From Lachnospiraceae bacterium UBA3762 (lineage in GTDB: Bacteria > Bacillota > Clostridia > Lachnospirales > Lachnospiraceae), in the NCBI GenBank assembly GCA_002371615.1, contig DFGA01000012.1, positions 11,632 to 75,631 of the forward strand: a DNA stretch of 64,000 nt, written 5' to 3'. The position numbers were made by a program, and so were the translations under genes. Below the pieces are notes generated by a model. That model was not told the DNA's origin and ran no database searches. It saw only the letters and a program-made list of their open reading frames with translations. Of the stretch, positions 61,742-64,000 are shown one piece after another. Positions within the stretch are counted from its first letter, which is position 1, and every line of letters begins with the position of its first letter.

Positions 61742-62434
61742 TTATCTGCTTCTCCGTTTCACTCCGGTCGGCGCAGAGCAATCGTCCACCGGACGATTTG
61801 CGCCCTTCACTTTTATCGGATGCCTGACCACGGTCCTCAGCTTCTCAGGAGCAACCTTCCTGGCATCGCTCAAATAAATCTCATGATGAAGGCGCTTATC
61901 CGTAATATCCAGCTCATAACCCTGCTGTTCCATGAACTCATGCATTCTGGCAACCGTAGCGGGCTCATCATCATAAGAGCCGATATGCATGCATTGAACA
62001 CACAGGCCTTCATTATAGGTAAAGAACTCGACTTTAGAAAAATCCTGTTTCTTCTTTTCCGTTGCTTCTATAACAGCCCAGTCAAAATCTTCTTTCGTTA
62101 CAAAGTCAGGCAGGCGGATGACGGAGATCCACTGAAAAGAATCCTTACGTGTATAATCCACACCGGTTACACCGTCCTGCCACCAGAACCCCTCCAGCGG
62201 AGGCACCACATAATCAAAGTATCCATCGATCTGATGATTACCCTTCTTACTCATCTTGATTGTAAAAGCAATCCCATACAAAAGACCTATGGCCTGTTTG
62301 TATTCTCCATTTTCATCATTTGGATTACCGCTGCCACGTACCGCAATATAATTCATCTTCGGAACGGTGACGATTGATGGCGTGCCCTTCGGCATATAGA
62401 ATTCTTTGTATTCCTTCTTAAAATCAAATGCCAT
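61742..62434 (-). CDS. GyrI-like domain protein with repeat-encoded C-terminal tail
   Basis: The 230-residue protein is of the GyrI-like small-molecule-binding type: KGTPSIVTVPKMNYIAVRGS, DYVVPPLEGFWWQDGVTGVD, CVQCMHIGSYDDEPATVARM and LHHEIYLSDARKVAPEKLRT. It may bind drug-like or hydrophobic ligands. The natural end should be near VRHPIKVK; the remaining 20 or so residues (GANRPVDDCSAPTGVKRRSR) come from palindromic element copy 2. Good ribosome binding site GAGAAAAGGG near ATG 62434. Confidence 0.88.
   Translation of the reverse strand: MAFDFKKEYKEFYMPKGTPSIVTVPKMNYIAVRGSGNPNDENGEYKQAIGLLYGIAFTIKMSKKGNHQIDGYFDYVVPPLEGFWWQDGVTGVDYTRKDSFQWISVIRLPDFVTKEDFDWAVIEATEKKKQDFSKVEFFTYNEGLCVQCMHIGSYDDEPATVARMHEFMEQQGYELDITDKRLHHEIYLSDARKVAPEKLRTVVRHPIKVKGANRPVDDCSAPTGVKRRSR
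61770..61804 (-). repeat. Coding palindromic element, copy 2 (3' end of the GyrI-like gene)
   Basis: Outer arms GGCGCA/TGCGCC, 5-base bulge on one side and a single T on the other, inner arms ATCGTCC/GGACGAT, loop ACC. Confidence 0.85.
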
Positions 62435-62460
62435 ACCCTTTTCTCCACTTCGTTCCTGTC

Positions 62461-62495
62461 GGCGCTAAACGATCGTCCACCGGACGATCAGCGCC
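62461..62495 (-). repeat. Coding palindromic element, copy 3 (end of VOC gene to GyrI-like leader)
   Basis: Outer arms GGCGCT/AGCGCC, AAAC bulge, inner arms GATCGTCC/GGACGATC, loop ACC. The TGA stop of the VOC gene lies inside the inner/outer arm junction, so the last residues come from the element. Confidence 0.87.
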
Positions 62496-62910
62496 CCTCC
62501 GTCAGATCCTTCTCTTCATAAGGCTTATTCCAGGAACCGATCTCAATCAGATTTCCTTCCGGATCGGCGATATAACAGGTTCTCTGTCCCCAGGGCTCAA
62601 GCTCCGGCTCAAGCACAGATGTCGCACCATTTTCAACAGCCTTCCTGAATGCCTCATCCACCTCTTCGAATGAATCCACATACAGCGACATTTCAAAATG
62701 ACCGTTCAGTCCCTTGATATACTCATATCTCCGGTTTGTCATCTTCTCAAAATCATTCCTGCCATAAAGCAGAAATAATGTTCCGTCCTTCACAAGGTAA
62801 ACATTAGACGTGTTCTCTTCTTCTTTAATTTCGAATCCAAGCACATCTCTGTAAAAACGGATCATCTTTCCCATGTCCTCAACAAGTAGCCCAAAGCCAT
62901 CTAATCTCAT
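62488..62910 (-). CDS. VOC family protein (glyoxalase/bleomycin-resistance fold)
   Basis: The 140-residue protein has two beta-alpha-beta-beta-beta units: RLDGFGLLVEDMGKMIRFYR and DVLGFEIKEEENTSNVYLVK, then FEMSLYVDSFEEVDEAFRKA and CYIADPEGNLIEIGSWNKPY. VOC proteins are metal-dependent lyases, dioxygenases or antibiotic-binding proteins; role here unknown. The start shares a base with the WYL regulator stop. The C-terminus ends in a palindromic element. Confidence 0.92.
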   Translation of the reverse strand: MRLDGFGLLVEDMGKMIRFYRDVLGFEIKEEENTSNVYLVKDGTLFLLYGRNDFEKMTNRRYEYIKGLNGHFEMSLYVDSFEEVDEAFRKAVENGATSVLEPELEPWGQRTCYIADPEGNLIEIGSWNKPYEEKDLTEGR

Positions 62911-63824
62911 TATGCTAATCCTCCATAAATTTTTAATGTTTCTTCAGCATTCCTGCGGATAATTCCCCGCACTTCTGCAGGCTCTAACACCTCTGCCTTT
63001 GCCCCAAAGGTCATGAGCCATGTAACAAGGTTTTCCATATCCGTATAATCTGCCGAAAAGAGCAGCCTTCCGTCATCGGTTTCAGTAAAACAATGGGATC
63101 CGAATTCTTCAACCAGCCGCCACTTCATATCCGGTGTAAAAAGAGCCTTTACTTTAATTCCGCCCGGGAATATCTTTTCAGTTGATAGATCCGGCATAGG
63201 TGCATTCCGACAAATAAACTCTTTGTCAATTTCTGCAACCTTATCCATACGGTTCAGCTTAAATAATCTGTAGTCCCTACGGTCTGCACACCATCCCCAC
63301 AAATACCAGCTTGACCATCGAAACACCAGATAATAAGGTTCAATCGTCCGCTCGCTCTCTCCAGATGGAGCATAATACCGGAACCTGATCAAATGTCTAT
63401 TACCGATTGCATCCTGTATGGTCTCTATCTTCGGAGCCAGCGATTCCCGATACCATGATGACAAATCTATCAAAATGGAATCTCTGCCGGTGATAAACTC
63501 AGAGGAACCTGCCTGAATCTTTTCCATCAGCTGACTGTAGTAGCTGCTTCCGCTCACGCTATCCAGGCTCCGAAGTCCGGCAAGGATCATCTGCATATCC
63601 TTCGACGTCAGTATTGTTCTGTCCATTCGGTACCCATCCATAATGCTTATTCCGCCGCCGGTTCCCTGCGCCGTTCTTATGGGAATCCCTGCTTTGCAAA
63701 GATCCTCGATATCCCGATTGATTGTCCTTCTTGATACCTCAAACTTTTCCGCAAGTTCCGGTGCCGTAGTTTTCTCTTCCTGCAGTAGTACTGACAGAAT
63801 CCCGATCAGCCTGTCTATCTTCAT
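62910..63824 (-). CDS. YafY/DeoR-type transcriptional regulator with WYL domain
   Basis: From ATG 63824 the product has 304 residues: an HTH_11 domain (MKIDRLIGILSVLLQEEKTT, AELAEKFEVSRRTINRDIED-like region) and a WYL domain (about 130-220: GNRHLIRFRYYAPSGESERT, EPYYLVFRWSSWYLWGWCAD), with a C-terminal WCX extension. The longer frame from 63914 reads through palindromic copy 4 and the leader. It probably represses its own operon of VOC, GyrI-like, radical SAM, YoaP-like GNAT and TfoX-N genes, which follow in tight order. Confidence 0.9.
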   Translation of the reverse strand: MKIDRLIGILSVLLQEEKTTAPELAEKFEVSRRTINRDIEDLCKAGIPIRTAQGTGGGISIMDGYRMDRTILTSKDMQMILAGLRSLDSVSGSSYYSQLMEKIQAGSSEFITGRDSILIDLSSWYRESLAPKIETIQDAIGNRHLIRFRYYAPSGESERTIEPYYLVFRWSSWYLWGWCADRRDYRLFKLNRMDKVAEIDKEFICRNAPMPDLSTEKIFPGGIKVKALFTPDMKWRLVEEFGSHCFTETDDGRLLFSADYTDMENLVTWLMTFGAKAEVLEPAEVRGIIRRNAEETLKIYGGLA

Positions 63825-63867
63825 TCCCGGGTAACGCCCCCTCACTTCGTTCGGCGGCATGTCGGTC

Positions 63868-63904
63868 GGAACAATGAATATCATGTCTTCGACATGATGG
63901 TTCC
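63868..63904 (-). repeat. Palindromic element, copy 4 (leader of the WYL regulator)
   Basis: Outer arms GGAAC/GTTCC, 7-base bulge AATGAAT, inner arms ATCATGTC/GACATGAT, loop TTC. CACTTCGTTC and TGTCGG precede it as in copy 3. It lies between the promoter and ATG 63824. Confidence 0.72.
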
Positions 63905-63941
63905 TCCCTCTCACGCTCCGTATGTATCATATCAAATCCAA

Positions 63942-63993
63942 CACGACAACTGTATGTCATGTTTATTATAGCAGTGAAACTTTTTTTCACCAA
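63942..63993 (-). promoter_or_regulatory. Promoter and possible operator of the WYL regulator operon
   Basis: Minus-strand TTGGTG (63993-63988), 17-base spacer, TATAAT (63970-63965). CACGACA...TGTCATG (63942-63961), a near-perfect dyad with a six-base spacer, covers the predicted start point, suiting autorepression. Confidence 0.65.
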
Positions 63994-64000
63994 GAGAAAA

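Noticed and set aside
59396..63904. Prophage or integrated element in the accessory region
   Set aside because: Apart from the KilA-N remnant no integrase, terminase, att repeats or structural genes were seen.
63825..63914. 30-residue N-terminal extension of the WYL regulator
   Set aside because: It is translated palindrome and leader; the family N-terminus starts at ATG 63824. Kept as a remark because the frame stays open.
1..64000. tRNA, rRNA, T-box or known riboswitch
   Set aside because: No TPsiC-loop, T-box or other consensus was recognised by eye; a covariance search would be needed to exclude them.

Overview
The window looks like a chromosomal segment of a low-to-moderate GC Firmicute, most probably a Lachnospiraceae anaerobe of the Butyrivibrio/Roseburia type. 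Supports for this are the hprK-glcK-murB-rapZ-whiA-crh order, Clostridia-type families (DUF6465, DUF1846, DUF1848, ROK glucokinase, YesM/YesN two-component pair), AGGAGG ribosome binding sites and Gram-positive lipoprotein signals. No tRNA, rRNA, CRISPR array, intact insertion sequence or prophage was seen. Most genes lie on the minus strand. Layout: 0-1 kb, 5' part of a GH3 beta-glucosidase; 1.1-9 kb, envelope and signalling genes (DUF805, LicD protein, HD-GYP phosphodiesterase, MurA, LysM-G5-M23 endopeptidase, tail-anchored coiled-coil-like protein); 9-14 kb, small alarmone synthetase, two plus-strand genes with promoters placed for leaderless mRNAs, an aconitase-family hydratase and a PAKK-repeat protein; 14.2-19 kb, an apparently complete pathway for GDP-D-glycero-alpha-D-manno-heptose (transaldolase, GmhA, HddC-GmhB fusion, HddA, epimerase); 19-21 kb, degenerate GGDEF membrane protein and an acetyltransferase; 21.1-28 kb, the catabolite-control/cell-wall operon ending in a Crh-like HPr with Glu15, preceded by uvrC. 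28-40.6 kb is a sugar-uptake and sugar-sensing block: two ABC permeases, a double-ATPase subunit, a ChvE-like binding lipoprotein, a second binding lipoprotein, a YesN regulator, a YesM kinase and a membrane-anchored binding-protein-like sensor coupled to ftsH. The anchored sensor plus kinase plus regulator is a probable three-component system controlling the adjacent transporter. 40.7-55 kb holds an MBOAT/SGNH acetylation pair, a sugar nucleotidyltransferase, a DUF1846 protein, PTS enzyme I, a heavy-metal P-type ATPase, a surface SGNH hydrolase with a Thr/Pro tail, a beta-propeller lipoprotein and an EAL phosphodiesterase. 55-64 kb is accessory: DUF1848, LysR, DinB-like, ICMT-like, XRE, GNAT, a KilA-N remnant, TfoX-N, YoaP-like GNAT, radical SAM, GyrI-like, VOC and WYL regulator. 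Two kinds of palindromic repeat stand out. One (four copies, 59.8-63.9 kb) has a conserved fold with compensatory stem changes and enters reading frames: as an internal peptide in the TfoX-N protein, as a C-terminal tail on the GyrI-like protein, across the stop of the VOC gene and in the leader of the WYL regulator, resembling Rickettsia palindromic elements. The other (9.4, 15.1 and 19.1 kb) lies exactly on gene 3' ends and supplies their TAG stop codons. All annotations come from reading the sequence; no database search was run.
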